NCBI RefSeq assembly: GCF_018873765.1
Contig: NC_057926.1
Location: 37,804,946-37,868,945, forward strand
Direction: 5' to 3'
DNA from: Telopea speciosissima
Taxonomy: Eukaryota > Streptophyta > Magnoliopsida > Proteales > Proteaceae
Length of the DNA: 64,000 nt
Part shown: in pieces, positions 43,879 through 55,900 of the stretch
Layout of the letters: the number at the start of each line of letters is the position of its first letter
How positions within the stretch are numbered: the first letter of the stretch is position 1
Position numbers and translations under genes: made by a program
The notes under the pieces: model-generated
What the model was told of the DNA's origin: nothing
Databases searched by the model: none
Seen by the model: the letters and a program-made list of their open reading frames with translations, nothing else

Positions 43879-45832
43879 CTAAGTGTAACCTTGCCTGTAT
43901 CTACGAAACAATTCTTCTGTTTTAGTATTTCTAATGAATAAAGCACAACAACCCACCAAGTAGACACAAATAAGGGCAATGAGAGTGATAACTAGAATAA
44001 CATTATCTACTCTCCTCCATTCCTTCTTAAGATTAGCTAGTAAACCAGCCTTGCATGAGTTGCAAGCATAACAAAGCTGTGTCTTATCATTGCTCCATTT
44101 CAAGCAATCTATGTCGGCGGCCGTATTTATCGGACTAATCCAATACGTCGGATTTACGTACGTGTAACCGCATTGTGTCGGTGGCTTGCAGCATCCAGAC
44201 TAAAGGAACATGAAAGTTGAGAATAGTTAGGTTTAGTTAGAGAAATTAAGGTTGAAGATCAACTAGAGATGTAATTGATCATCAATCACCGGATACATGG
44301 TGAAGAAATAGTGTATATGTTACTTAATTCGTAGGGTTTTCATGATTAATCTTGTACATGGAAACCCTACTTTGATATGGTCATTCTAGGATTAATTCAT
44401 CAACACATCTAAAGGGATATCTTTGGGTTGAAGAATACTTAGTTTCTCTACAAAATTAACTTTGTGAGATTCTTCCTACAGTAGGGTTGTCATTACCTGT
44501 TTTTTGCATGTAGCCATGGCTAAGGCAATTTGGATCCTCTGTTGCTGCTTGCCTGTGCTGCAGTTGTGCTTCCTCACACAGATAGGAGCACAATGACCGC
44601 CCTACCCACTGCCTGAGCGCCCTGCCCGGGTGGGGTAGGGTGGTCATTGCTCCCTGTCTGTGTGAGCCGTCTGTAGCACGGGTAGGCAGTAGTAGACAAT
44701 CCAGATCCTAGCTAGGGGGTGTCAACCAGTCAGGTCTAATCAGTTTTCACCAATTTAAGGCTCTACATCATTACCAACTATTTAGTGATCCGATCACGTA
44801 GGCCAGGACATGAACATGTTTTTATTGGATCGATCGGTTATTAGTCCATAATCAGGCTAATCGGGCTTTAAACGCACTAATTGGTTAATAAGGCTAAAAT
44901 GGGCTTAAACTGGCTAATTACATGCTATAAACGGTCGGTTTCAGTCGAGCGCCCATCGGGATAGAACCAAATATTGTTACCAACCATGACCATAAATTGG
45001 CTAGTCTCGGTGTCGGGCTTTTACTGGTCAGACCTACTAGTGCAGGCTATCATTTGACACCCCTTCCTTGAGTTGGGATGCCAACCCCTAGTGGCTTATA
45101 GGCCCTCAATGGGAGATTACCAAAAAAAATAGAGACATTAACAATAGGGGAAGAGTTCTCTATAGGGGGGAAGCGTCGCCCCTATGCCCACAAGGCCAAT
45201 GAGAGTGTGTGTGGAAGCATCAACAGGGCGGTCATCCCCCCCCCCCCCGCCCCCGGTGTCTGGACACAGGCCACGCTTTTCTCCACCAAAACCTTAACAA
45301 TATTAAGGAAAGATAAAATGTAAATGTAAGATACCTGTAAGGGGCTAATACTTGCATTGAAGAAATCCTGAGCAGAATGGTAAGTCTGATTCAATTCTGA
45401 ACACATAGCTGTGGAGCTAAGACAATTCCGAATCCTATCCCACTTGTAAGAACTCTGCACTCTTCTTCGCAGCCACACAGAGTAGTCATCTAAATGATAC
45501 TCTAGATAAGCTCTACTAGGAACAGGGTGACCTGAGCCCTTTGTGGTGACCTTATAGATGAATACTACTAGACAAGCTAGTAGTATTATAAGAATAAGCA
45601 TGGCAATAAGGTAGAAGATGAGAAGCCATGGAATGCGCCAGAATGCTCCCACAAGGCCTGCTAGTGCCACAACCAAGATTGCTATGCCCAAAATGATAAC
45701 TGGCCATTGAAGTATCTTAACACAAGCATTTTCCGATTCGCTCGCGAGCCAGATTCCGGCACCGATGATAGGGATTGAAAGGAGAACACCCACCAAATTG
45801 CTAGCTGCAATAACTTTGTTTCTCATTGACAT
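43879..45832 (-). CDS. Tetraspanin (plant TET7/8/9-like), two exons
   Basis: Exon 1 45832-45335 (498 nt), GT-AG intron 45334-44200 (phase 0), exon 2 44199-43879; total 272 aa, the usual plant tetraspanin length. It starts at MSMRNKVIAASN. Membrane segments fall at about residues 8-28, 42-66 and 70-95. A large outer loop contains the plant motif GCCKPPTQC (exon 2 start) plus more Cys pairs. A fourth membrane segment is VILVITLIALICVYLVGCC, followed by a short cytosolic tail. Tetraspanins organise plasma-membrane and exosome microdomains; TET8-type proteins mark plant exosomes. Reading on past exon 1 gives a false extension. The intron holds three transposon-like insertions. Intact in both exons. 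Confidence 0.92.
44530..44707. mobile_element. MITE in the tetraspanin intron
   Basis: Inverted arms of about 75 bp: TGGATCCTCTGTTGCTGC through CTCACACAGATAGGAGCA to GACCGCCCTACCC, matched by the reverse complement on the right. The core is GGGTAGGGTGGTCATTGCTC, as in related MITEs. Confidence 0.7.
44714..45064. mobile_element. Candidate hAT-type MITE in the tetraspanin intron
   Basis: Ends AGGGGGTGTCAA and TTTGACACCCCT are inverted matches, and resemble those of the hAT element at 5687-6454. The neighbouring 8-mers TCCTAGCT and TCCTTGAG agree in only five positions, so the duplication is weak. Confidence 0.5.
45147..45293. mobile_element. Mutator-type MITE next to the exon 1 donor
   Basis: Flanked by a perfect 9-bp duplication TTAACAATA (45138-45146 and 45294-45302). 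Inverted ends are imperfect (GGGGAAGAGTTCTCTATAG against a GGAGAAAAGCGTGGCC-type end). It contains a 14-C run. It lies 30 bp inside the intron from the splice donor. Confidence 0.75.
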
Positions 45833-45921
45833 CTTGGCAAGGTGATTTGCTTGTGGTGAGAAGGAACTATTGAAACAAAATAAGGTTTAGAGAAAAGAAT
45901 GACTTCAGAGTGCTACTTTGG

Positions 45922-45932
45922 TATATATATAT
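45922..45932 (-). promoter_or_regulatory. Possible TATA box of the tetraspanin gene
   Basis: A TATATATATA run about 90 bp upstream of the ATG. It could equally be a short AT repeat. Confidence 0.4.
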
Positions 45933-47053
45933 ACAACCGAAGATCACCTTTTGCTCTTTCTTCCTAGGGACCAGACGATAAAGGGGAACCAAAGTAAGGG
46001 TCATATTTTATAATTGTTTTGTGTAGAGCTGATTTCTCTTCTTTTTGTAATATCTTTCTTAAAGGAAACTGTCTCCAAGATTCTAATGAAATGCCTTGTA
46101 GAAATTAACCTAGAAGATGCATGGTTTTTACCTGTCTTGGATGCCTCATTTGTTTTCATATTTGATCTGATTTTCTCTCTCATGGAATCATGATGTGGTA
46201 ATTTTAACCGTTAGATAGATAATACATAGTGGATTAACCACGTGTCAAGTTTCAGAGCCTAATTCAATCAAATACCTCTCTGTAGTGGCATGTATCCCTA
46301 TGTATGTCCATGTATGCCTGCAGTACTACTCTTGTGCACTCATCCATAGCCCTGAATTTTCCAAAGCTTTACTTTTTCACTTATTAAGTGTAAACTCTAG
46401 TTTGACTGGAATTTTATATGTGAGCAAGGAATCTTGGATTCTACCTGTCCACAAATTGAGTCCCATCCGCCTTACTCCTAATCCAAGACCTTATATCAAG
46501 GCCATACATACACAACAAAGAAAAAATAAAAAAACCCTCCCAAACAAAAGAAAAAATAGGAAACCAGAAAGGCTTTATACTGCAACTATACATAAGATTT
46601 GTGTAACTCTAACAAAAGGAATCTCAGAATAGTCATCTCCAATCGCCTGCTTAACAGAAGCTGGGAAATTTCTGAAGTCCGAACAAAAAACATTAGATTG
46701 ATTACTGACAGCCAAATTATCTCACGATAAGCATGAATAACTGGAATAACAGAATGTTTTTAGCAACTATTAGATACCTTGATCCACCACCTGGCCCCTA
46801 TTAGAGGAACTGGAAAACTAGACCAGGCAGGGAACTGGAGGAAATAATTTTCCCTATTTAGCATGCAAAAACCCTAGTTAGGTTTCTTTGTTACATGCTA
46901 TGGAACTAGGTGTTATTACTTTTTAATCATATGGCCACTAAATTTTGTTCGCCAAACTAATCCTCCTTTCTCACTCGCTTTCCATCCCAAGCATCCTCTA
47001 CATTTTCTTCACTGTTATATCCCCCTTTGTCATTGTGACTTCATTTATTAAAA
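45933..47053. other. Intergenic and upstream region of the tetraspanin
   Basis: No gene recognised. The segment 46860-46917 (AACCCTAGTTAGG, CTATGGAACTAGGTGTT) recurs at 59983-60034, so it is a dispersed repeat. The block before it (46800-46850) has GGAACTGG/CAGGGAACTGG words that resemble MITE ends. Confidence 0.45.
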
Positions 47054-47296
47054 AATACACCTCAGGTGTCCAATCTTTATTAAAAGTACTTATGAGGTAC
47101 TCATTTTTTCAAAAGAAATGTTTGAGGCGCTTTGTCGATTAGTCTTATTCTAAAATAAATATATTTCCAAATTTACCTTTATTCTGCTCCCTCCCTTCAT
47201 CCCACCTTTGCCTCCACTTTTGTCGTTTCCCTGACCGCACCACCACTTTACACCTCCTTCATTTTTCCTTTTTTTTTATAAAGCATAATAGTTAAC

Positions 47297-47860
47297 TAGC
47301 GGTGCAAGTTTGGCTCTATCGACTCGAACCAGCCCTGTGAGTTCGAACAGGGCCTGGGCTGAGATACCTGACCTTAAGGGTGGGTCAGGGATGGAAATTG
47401 TTGGCCCTGAGTTAGGGTTAATCGGGTTAGGGTTGAGGCCTCGGGTTGAGCCCGGCCTGGCCCGGCCCAGCCCAACCCTGATTTAAGTTATAATATAATA
47501 TATATATTGACATACTATATATATATTATAAACTTTAAATGTCACACATATTTTGTTATATAATATATTATATATGAAGATAATAAGTGATAATATATTT
47601 TATTATAGTATTTTTTTATGTAAAATTGATAATTTTCTCCCAGACTCTATCCAACTCAGTCCAGTCCATGCATCTCTACCTTCCCCCACCCCATGATTAG
47701 GACCAATCAAGGTGAGCCCAACCCAACTTTGAGGGCGGGTCAAGGTTGGATTTCCAGACCCTGAGTCAGGATCGAGTCGGACCTGGGCCCAATTAAGGGG
47801 AGTCAAGGTTGGACTGGGGTTTTGAAAAGCCCGGTCCAACTCGACCCTGTTGCAGCCCTA
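47297..47860. mobile_element. hAT-like MITE with GGCCCGG/GGGTCAGG-rich ends
   Basis: Starts TAGCGGTGCAA and ends TTGCAGCCCTA (inverted, near match). Flanking 8-mers TAGTTAAC and CAGTAAAC agree at six of eight positions. Subterminal regions hold repeated GCCCGGCC and GGGTCAAGGTTGGA-type words. The interior is AT-rich and non-coding. Confidence 0.55.
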
Positions 47861-47984
47861 CAGTAAACCTCCTTCAAAGGATAATAATATCTAAAATGGG
47901 AAGGCAAGGGAGCAAAAGGTGGATAAAAGAGGAGTATTGATAAACAAATCTCACTGTTCCTCAATAACAGATTTGGCATTACCA

Positions 47985-48600
47985 GCCATCAAGTCTCACT
48001 ATTTCTCAATATAAGATATGGCATTTGCCAATCATTGCATAAACTCGTTTTATCTTTGTTAACCATACACTCGTGCAAGAAAACAGCAAGCTCATCATTT
48101 ACCCCCCTATCCTCAAGGAATTCCTGAATCCTGATATGCATTCTGAAGCTCATCGTCCAAATCCTTAAAATCAGGTCCAACATAAGGCCTCGCCGACATT
48201 CCACCACGCCTAAGCATGAAAATTTTCTGAATCTCCATGGAATCCAGCCATGGTGAGCACACGAACTCCAAAACATCTCAACCCTCTCCCTTCGAGACAT
48301 CAACAATCAAACTGAAGTGGCGCTGTGCATCCTCTACCTGACCAGGAACAGATACACTTCCGTCAAACATCGTAACCTCAATCTTAATATCTTCCTTGTT
48401 ACCATACTTCCCTCTCAGTCTAATCCATTGCTCCCCCGGCCGATCTTCCACCGTATACGAATTGAATTCCGTTACAGGCTGTTTGGGAGGGTTCAGATTC
48501 GTATTGAATTTCGGTGCACAAGGGTTGTTGCTCCATTTGCGGATGAGATCTTCGAAACAGTGAAATCAGGGTTTTGGGTGAAGAAGAAAATCGAAATGCT
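47985..48600 (-). pseudogene. Processed pseudogene of a MAM33/p32-type mitochondrial glycoprotein
   Basis: Minus-strand reading gives PVTEFNSYTVEDRPGEQW, then LRGKYGNKEDIKIEVTMFDG, FSLIVDVSKGEG, a TGA (48280-48278), VLEFVCSPWLDSMEIQK and MLRRGGMSARPYVGPDFKDL. A frameshift near 48130 follows, then RGVNDELAVFLHECMVNKDK. This is the mitochondrial glycoprotein (p32/MAM33) family, acidic matrix proteins. No intron is seen along the stretch. With the flanking duplication and T-run, this supports a processed copy. Not functional. Confidence 0.85.
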
Positions 48601-48761
48601 CTACCCTCCATTTGGATCAATCGGACCATTTTGCACACTCTATTGGACTTCTGAGAGATTTGTAAGCCAAGACAAGGAAGCCCCGTACACCTCCTTCCCC
48701 CTATTCACGCCCTCCCCTTCCAACATCTCTTCTAACTCACTCGGTAACCATATTAAATTAG

Positions 48762-48897
48762 GGGAGAATGTTCTCTGTGCCACAACGCAGCCTGTGCCCA
48801 GGCACATGGACAGCCTGTGTAAGAGGGCAAAGTGATCATTGCGCCCCACTCCATGTGCCGGCATAGGCTTCTCTACGGCACAGAGAACAGCACCACC
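48762..48897. mobile_element. Mutator-type MITE (136 bp)
   Basis: Flanked by ATTAAATTAG at 48752-48761 and 48898-48907 (9-10 bp duplication). Ends GGGAGAATGTTCTCTGTGCC and the inverted GGCACAGAGAACAGCACC. Same family as the MITE split by the Tat complex. Confidence 0.8.
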
Positions 48898-49368
48898 ATT
48901 AAATTAGAACCAACTAATGGCATTCATACAAACATAAGAAAAAAATAAATTGAAGGGAAAGGGACTAAGGGCTGCAGAATGGCTGATCAATTTGCAGATT
49001 TTCTAGAAGATTCAAATCGAAGGTAATTTACTATAGAAACTCACAGAAAGAAAAGGCAGAACAAGATATGCACATGCAATTTGGTTAACTTCTTGAGTGA
49101 GTTAGAAGAGATGCGGGAAAGGGAGGGTCTGAATAGGGAAGGTGTACGAGGTTGTGCCATCAGGGAAGCGCCAGAAGTGGAGGCGAAGGTGCGATGAAGA
49201 AGTGGAGGCGAAGGTGCGATGAAGAACAGGTGGGAGTAGGGTAAGGGTAAATTTGAAAATATTTTCATCTTAGAATAAGACCAACCAACAAAGTACCCCA
49301 AACGTCACTTCTGAAAAATGGGTACCTCAGAAATCCTTTTAACAAAGATTGGGCATCTCAGGTGTATT

Positions 49369-49902
49369 ACACCCAAAATCAATTCTCCAAAGTTTTAAAA
49401 AATGTAAGATGTCTAATTGCATGTCTTCTTTTAGAAATCTAACTACAAAAATTTGCTTCATAAGAAGTTAAAACAAATATTTTAAAGTTTTACAACAGGA
49501 GACCAACCATTTTATGTTGATAATCTCTAAAATAATGCAGGGGAAGTAAAAAATGTCTCCCTACTTCCATTCATTTTTATGTCAAAACAATCGAAGCTTT
49601 TGTTATTTTGTTGTGGGTAAGCTGAACCAACTTCTTTTTGTTGTATAGCTTTAAATTGATCTAAAATATTAAGTAATGTGCAGCAGAGTACCTGATACAG
49701 AGAGATGAGGAAGGAAAAAAACATCCTGATAAACAACTATGTGAAGCGAGAGAGAGACAAAGAAGCCTCCTGATAAACAAATTGTATCTTTGTTGTGAAG
49801 CCTCTTTACTTCTACCAAAATAATCTTTAAAGATAAATCATCTCATCAGTTCCTAATAATACAAAATTGAATCAAAAGTGATCTTAAGAGTGAACTCCCT
49901 CA
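49369..49902. other. Downstream region of RPN2
   Basis: Probably includes the RPN2 3' untranslated region next to 49903. No other gene or repeat recognised. Confidence 0.45.
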
Positions 49903-52900
49903 CTAGGAGGATTTCAGCTTTGCCGATGCTGAGGCATGGTGAGATAATGCCCTGTGTCCGACAAATAACAGAAAAGCTCCCAAGAACCCAAGGGCCTTCA
50001 GTGTCGTGAACAAATCCAACTGCAGGCACCAACAATAATATAAATATTATGCATTCACACCTAATAGACTCACAATAAATACATGCATCGAATAAGGAAG
50101 AACGATATAATATGGGATTATGAGATGATAAATTATCAACAAAATGACCAACCTTCAACCAGAAAAGCAGGTAAAGCAAAAGAACAGATGCAATGCCAAC
50201 ATGGAAGAGGGCAGCAAATGTAGCCGGTACGGCTGAAGTAGGGAAGTTCTTTAAGTTCACTCTGAAACATAATAACTGCAAAAGACAACCAAAGCTTGTT
50301 AATAGATATGACCGGTGTAATAAGACAATCAGGAAGACAAGTAAAGTAATCTCCTAGTAAAAATGAAGATAATGCACCATAGCGCCTACAAGGACTTCAT
50401 CAGTACTGAAAGACATTGCCAACGAGATGAATTGTTTAACCAGATTTCATGAATACCACAACTACACCACTACTGACCACACTGCAATAAAACTATTAAA
50501 ATTGATGAACCAACCCTCATGATACAAACAATTAATGATATTATTCAAGAAACTATGAAAAATAATGGTAAGGATAAAAAAGTACATAATGTTAGATAAA
50601 TTGACAACCTGAAGACTCAGATTCATTAATCCAATTTCAATTCAGCTTCCAATTCAAGAAGCAAAGGAAAATTATTAGTGAAGATCTAAGAGGGCCTCGA
50701 GTGAAACCACATCTAAGATGTAAAGTAGAAACGCACCCCAATTAAGAAACCAATGAATGGTAGAAGCGTAAGACCCGAGAAGACAAGAGCAAGCTCCTTG
50801 GGCGGAAGTTTCTCTGGTACCCTGAAGATATGGGTTATTTCCTGTTTGGATCCATATCTTGAGTAGGGATCAACAGATTGTGGAGGAGGGCGTGTTGCCT
50901 TTTCTGGTGGCTCTGGTAGATCTAACTCAATATTGCCCAAATCCTTCAAGAATGAGTTTTCCTGCAAAATTACAAACATCGACGCTTAGTTATCCACTAA
51001 AAATAATTTCCTTTTTTTACACTTCCATTTCCTGGACTCCAAATTTCTTCACTGCAGGTTGTCACATCATTTTCTTAAAAAGATAATAGACCACTGAAAC
51101 AAACAGAGAGAGAGAGTACCATGGCAGCATCACCAACAGTAAGTTGAATGTCATATCTTCCAGAGAGATAGTAGAACTTCTCGACTAAACTGAGGAAATC
51201 CTACAAGCCAAAGTAGTGTATGAATAACCACACACATGTATATTTTTCAAACAAAGACCCAATGGGTAAGATGTAGTCAAATGGATGATTCATTCAACTG
51301 AGTTTTGCCCATGGTGAACCCAGTGCACGAGGCTCCCGCCATTGCAAGGTCTGGGGAGGATCCTAATGTATGCAGCCTTACCCCTGCTTCGCAGAGAGGC
51401 AGGGGTAAGGCACCATGAGTTTTGCCCATGCCTAACCAAAAAAACTGGGGCACACCAACAGCCACCATGAGTTTCAAAAGAAACTCAAAAGAATACCTAC
51501 CGTAACCATAATTGTCAAGGCATCGCCTAGGTGGTCCAGGCTGTTTATAGGGTCCAAGGCAATAGCACGCCTTGTTGACACTAATTTAAGTTTATTTTTT
51601 AATGAATATAGTGATATAAAATCCTATAATATGTTTAATATATGTTGGTTTTCTCATATTAAGTCATTACTAGCATAATTATATAAGGATTCTATGTTGG
51701 ATATAAGCACAATTATATAAATTTATCGATGTTATATTACATATAGTCATATACTGCACACCTAAGCGGGCACCTTGTCGCCTCGGCACCCCTCCAACAC
51801 CGTGGGTAGTCTAGTCGCCTTGACCACTATGACCATAACGATATTTTTTGCACTATTATCTTCTGAGGGCCATTAGCAAAAATACATGATCATTTCTAAT
51901 TTATTTACAATTTCTTTTGACATCATTTACAAATGCCTTCTGTAAGTTAGAAAATTTCTTAGGATCTTCTCATATAATGTAATAAAGTATTTTTAATGTT
52001 TTTTGAGAAAAGACTATGATGCTGAGATTTATAAGAGTAGCCAACCACTTAATCAACCAAGTTTTCATGCAAATGTAAAATGCTAGTTGGATGCTTAAAG
52101 GATTCAGGATGTGTCTCACTTAAACAAGTGAGCAAAAAGTTGAAGTGCCAAAACCTAGTCATCAGGAGTGATGGAAGAAACTTAACTAGTACTATCTCAA
52201 ACTGTTTTCCAGAATTCCCCACCACAAAGATATGCTCAACTTTGGTTTCATGTCTCAACTGAAGGAACACCTGCAGGCAAATAAATTTCTCAAAAAAGTC
52301 AGCATGAGGAAGCATCATTCTTGAGCAACCAAAAAACAGACCACAAACCTGATGTGGCTTAAAAACGTGGCCAAGAGGAGTCGTCAACTGAAAGGACAAC
52401 CGCAACTTCTGCAGATGGTTTGCTGACAGTGACACACTGGTTTCCCCTGATAAATCCAGTCTGAATAAAACAAATGAAGCACTAGGTTTAGGTTTCAGTT
52501 CTTCGCTAAAAAAATCATCAAGTCACACCAGCACTAGTTCCTTTGTTTCACAAACCAATTACAGTTTCAGTTTTTCACAGTTTTTTATGTACCCTGTATT
52601 TCAATTGCATCTCTATTTCTCTCCCAAATTGACCAGAGCCATGATCTATGTGGTTCGAGGTGAATAAAGAATAATAGTGTAAATTGGAATTCAATAATGC
52701 ACAAAAGGTATCCCATATTACGGACCCACTCCAATGCATAGTTAACAAATTCACGAATAATTTGGGAAATAATTCGGTTTGGGCAAAATTCAGACTGAAT
52801 CCAAACAGGTTCGAAAATTCCTGAAAATTTCACATTTTTTTATAGTTTGCAAATAAGTCAGGAATTGAATAATTTGACCTGAAAGATTCAGACCCCAATT

Positions 52901-55900
52901 GAGAATATTTCTACTGAGTTTGAAAAAATCGTAATATTTGAAAATTTAATAAAGTAAAGAAAACAGACCCAATTTTTGAAATCTTTTCAAAATTTTACTA
53001 AAAATTCAAGGACATTGAACTAAATTTTTTGTTCTAAATTTTTCCAAACATAAATTATTAATTCCCGAATTAAGTCAAATCCGACTTTTTACTGAGTGAG
53101 ACTCCATCCTTAATGCACCAAGACAGCATCGAATAAAAGCAATAAGTTGGGGTTAAGTGGGCTCATACTTGTCAACTCTTCTTCAATAGAGTCTTGGATT
53201 TCACCTAAAATATCATTATTCTTTTTTTTTATAGTAGAATATCATTATTCTTCTAATCAAGTTCACCATGCAATGCCTGCCAAATATTTTTTTTGGGCAA
53301 TGTTGTTCATAGCTGTCAAGGCCTCGCTGAGTACTTCTATTCATAGTTGTCAAGGCCTTGCCTAGGCCACAAGGCAACCTGGGATGCCCTAGGCCACTGG
53401 TCACCTTACGTGTCAAGGTACCCAGACCAGACCAAGGGGGAAAAGGAGGGGAAGGATAGAAGAAGAATAATTAGAAGAAAAGGTGGGAAAAATAAATAGT
53501 TGGTTTTTAAGTTGGTGTCCAGGTGCCCAAACCAGACCGACTGGCAGAATCGCCTTGATGCCATGACAACTATGATACCGTTCATGAGGCAAATCAATTC
53601 TTTCTTTGCCAAACAAAAATACAAATATTATACAGGAAATGGTATTTGCATATGAAATAGTTAGTTTTCCATCTAATAAAATCATATGATGGCTACCGTG
53701 CTTGTTATCACTCATTGGAGTCATTAGACCGTTGTTAACACATCTATGGGCAACAGGTATATAAAACAATTTCGTCACATACAGCCGAAACACAATTAAT
53801 TGAAGCACATGATTCTATGAAACATGTCAAACAGAAAACAAGGAGTAAGAGTATTACAGAAAGATGAAGAATTTACTTTTGTTTGGTCTCAATACTTCCA
53901 AGGTCACTATCCAGCACCATAATTTCTGCTTTGTTAATGTTGATGACTCCAGTGAAAAACACCGTCACTTGAGACTGGCCTCCAGTAGCATAAATTTTCT
54001 TGTGCTCAGGATCATGAAGCACAACCTATAACAACTAGGTTGTCAGATCCAGGATTATGGAAAGATCAACATGAGGTAAAAGTAATAATAATTACCTCAA
54101 ACACGAATATATACTTCCCAATATCAACAGTCTTTGGCAGGACATCCAAGGAATGAATTGAGCTTTCTGGGTCAAATTTGAGTTCCTGCATCATACAGAA
54201 GTCTAATACGACCATACTAGTACAAGCACACAGCCACACGGAAACCACATGCACTAAAGAGAAACAAAAGGTAAAGGCAGTGCAGCACCTTATTCTCAAT
54301 TATGGGAGTATCTTTTGAACCAGAACTGAAAGCTTTCACAAGTTTCACTGTTAACGGAGGTGAATTGGATCCTAGAACAGTGTTCACTCTAACCTGGCAA
54401 GTACAACCATAAGCATGTTCAGATGTAACATAACTGGAAGTCAATGGAAATAAAGAACAGCAACGCAAGTCAGCTAAAGTGAGAGTCAATGATCAACAAA
54501 TGAAACTGAATAAAGAAAGGTAAGCCTAAACTATGAGGCAACGAATGTACATAGAATACCGAACTATTCCACTTTTCGAAAACTCTAAATGAAAGAACAA
54601 GAAAATCATGGTACCAAATCTAGGGTGGAAAGATACAAGAACATCCACAAAGCCAGAGCCATACAGAGGAATCAGTTCGGTCAAGCAAGGTGCCAGAATG
54701 ATTCAGATATTCAGATAGGTAGACTTATCAGTGAGAAGATCAAATATTACAGCATTACAAAACATCTAGACAATTCAAGCCTTTTGGAATAGCTTCTTGG
54801 TGTGGTTTTGAGTTCTAGTATGGATTCTAGAAGTTCACAAGAACTGGAAACCACAAAGTAGATCAAGATCCAAGTTGATTTTTTTTTTTAAGTAAAAGCA
54901 GCAATCTGCACAAAATTCAGAAATTTAATGCAATTTGAAAAAAAAAAAAAAATTCAGTAATTTTGGCAATTACAAAATGCTACCTGGACCTTGTACTTTA
55001 AGAGTAAATGGTTTACTGATTTCAGAAATTAGAAGAGATGGAAGCAAGTTAGGACAAAGAGCGAGGAGGGGGCGGGGGGGTGGAAGGGCTGTAATTTGGT
55101 ATATACCAATTAAACTAGACTGCGAACTAATTGTTGGAGTTGCACAGGTCATTGGAATAGTACTAACCCAAAAAATAATATGCCAATACAAACAGGGAAG
55201 TTATGATTGACCTCTACTGTTGAAAAAAAAAACAGAAACAGAGTATCAAACTCAATTCAGTAATCTAAGACTCAGAAAACTGGAATGCAGTTTCAGAAAT
55301 TTAAAAGTTATTGTCAACAGACACTTAACTACCAAAACCGACAGAAGTCAGAGCTATGATAAAGGATATATGTTTGAATATATGAAACTGAAACTTGAAG
55401 CAAAAACAGGGGTTCTACCCAGGACTAAAACCAGGGAAAAGGAGGGGAAAAAATAAAGAACAACAATAGAGGAGAGGAAGAAAAGCAAAAGTGAGGAGGG
55501 AGATGGAAGATCTCACATGAGAAGAGGACTCAGGTCAGAATCATCAGACAGAAGAAAGAAGAAAACTATTCAACCAGTGGTCACACAGCAGCAACTAGAA
55601 AAATTCAATTTCTTTTCATTCAAATCACTTCACATTTTTTTTTTTGGTAAAACATCATTCAAATCACTTCACCATGAAGGGTGCTTACATTCATATCTAC
55701 TGTGCTAACAAAACCAATTTTGACTCATATTTTGGAGTCCCTATTACAAAAACAATTAAAAATTCAATTGAACTCAACCAATACTACAACCAATGTAATC
55801 TCCTATGTTGTCTTAAATACTAACACCAGAAATAAAGTCCTATAGACCCCACCCAAAGCACCAATTTAAATTAGCTTTAATTACACTACTAGCCCCCAAT

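Larger units (their letters stand above)
47261..48685 (-). mobile_element. Retroposed insert carrying the MAM33 pseudogene
   Basis: Flanked by a 12-bp duplication TACACCTCCTTC (47249-47260 and 48686-48697). A T-rich run at 47262-47277 fits the poly(A) tail of a minus-strand retrocopy. It contains a later hAT-like insertion (47297-47860). Confidence 0.65.
47054..49368. mobile_element. Fold-back element with ~300-bp inverted arms, itself interrupted
   Basis: The left arm starts AATACACCTCAGGTGTCCAAT at 47054. The right arm ends with the inverted match at 49368. Matching blocks run inwards: TGAGGTAC, GTCTTATTCTAA, CAAATTTACC, GCCTCCACTT, TTCCCTGA and ACACCT. Further in, CTCTTCTAACTCACT occurs at 48727-48741 and inverted near 49093-49107. 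The left arm is split by the MAM33 retrocopy (47261-48685). No transposase seen; outer duplication not found. Confidence 0.6.

Noticed and set aside
45182..45334. Continuation of tetraspanin exon 1 to 45182
   Set aside because: It passes a good GT donor and reads into a MITE; the genuine outer-loop motif GCCK and fourth membrane segment are in the exon at 44199-43879.
46285..46632. 115-residue plus-strand open frame
   Set aside because: No recognisable motif, low-complexity Lys/Asn end and no supporting splice or promoter context.
48317..48835. 172-residue plus-strand open frame
   Set aside because: It lies antisense to the MAM33 pseudogene and runs on into fold-back arm and MITE sequence.
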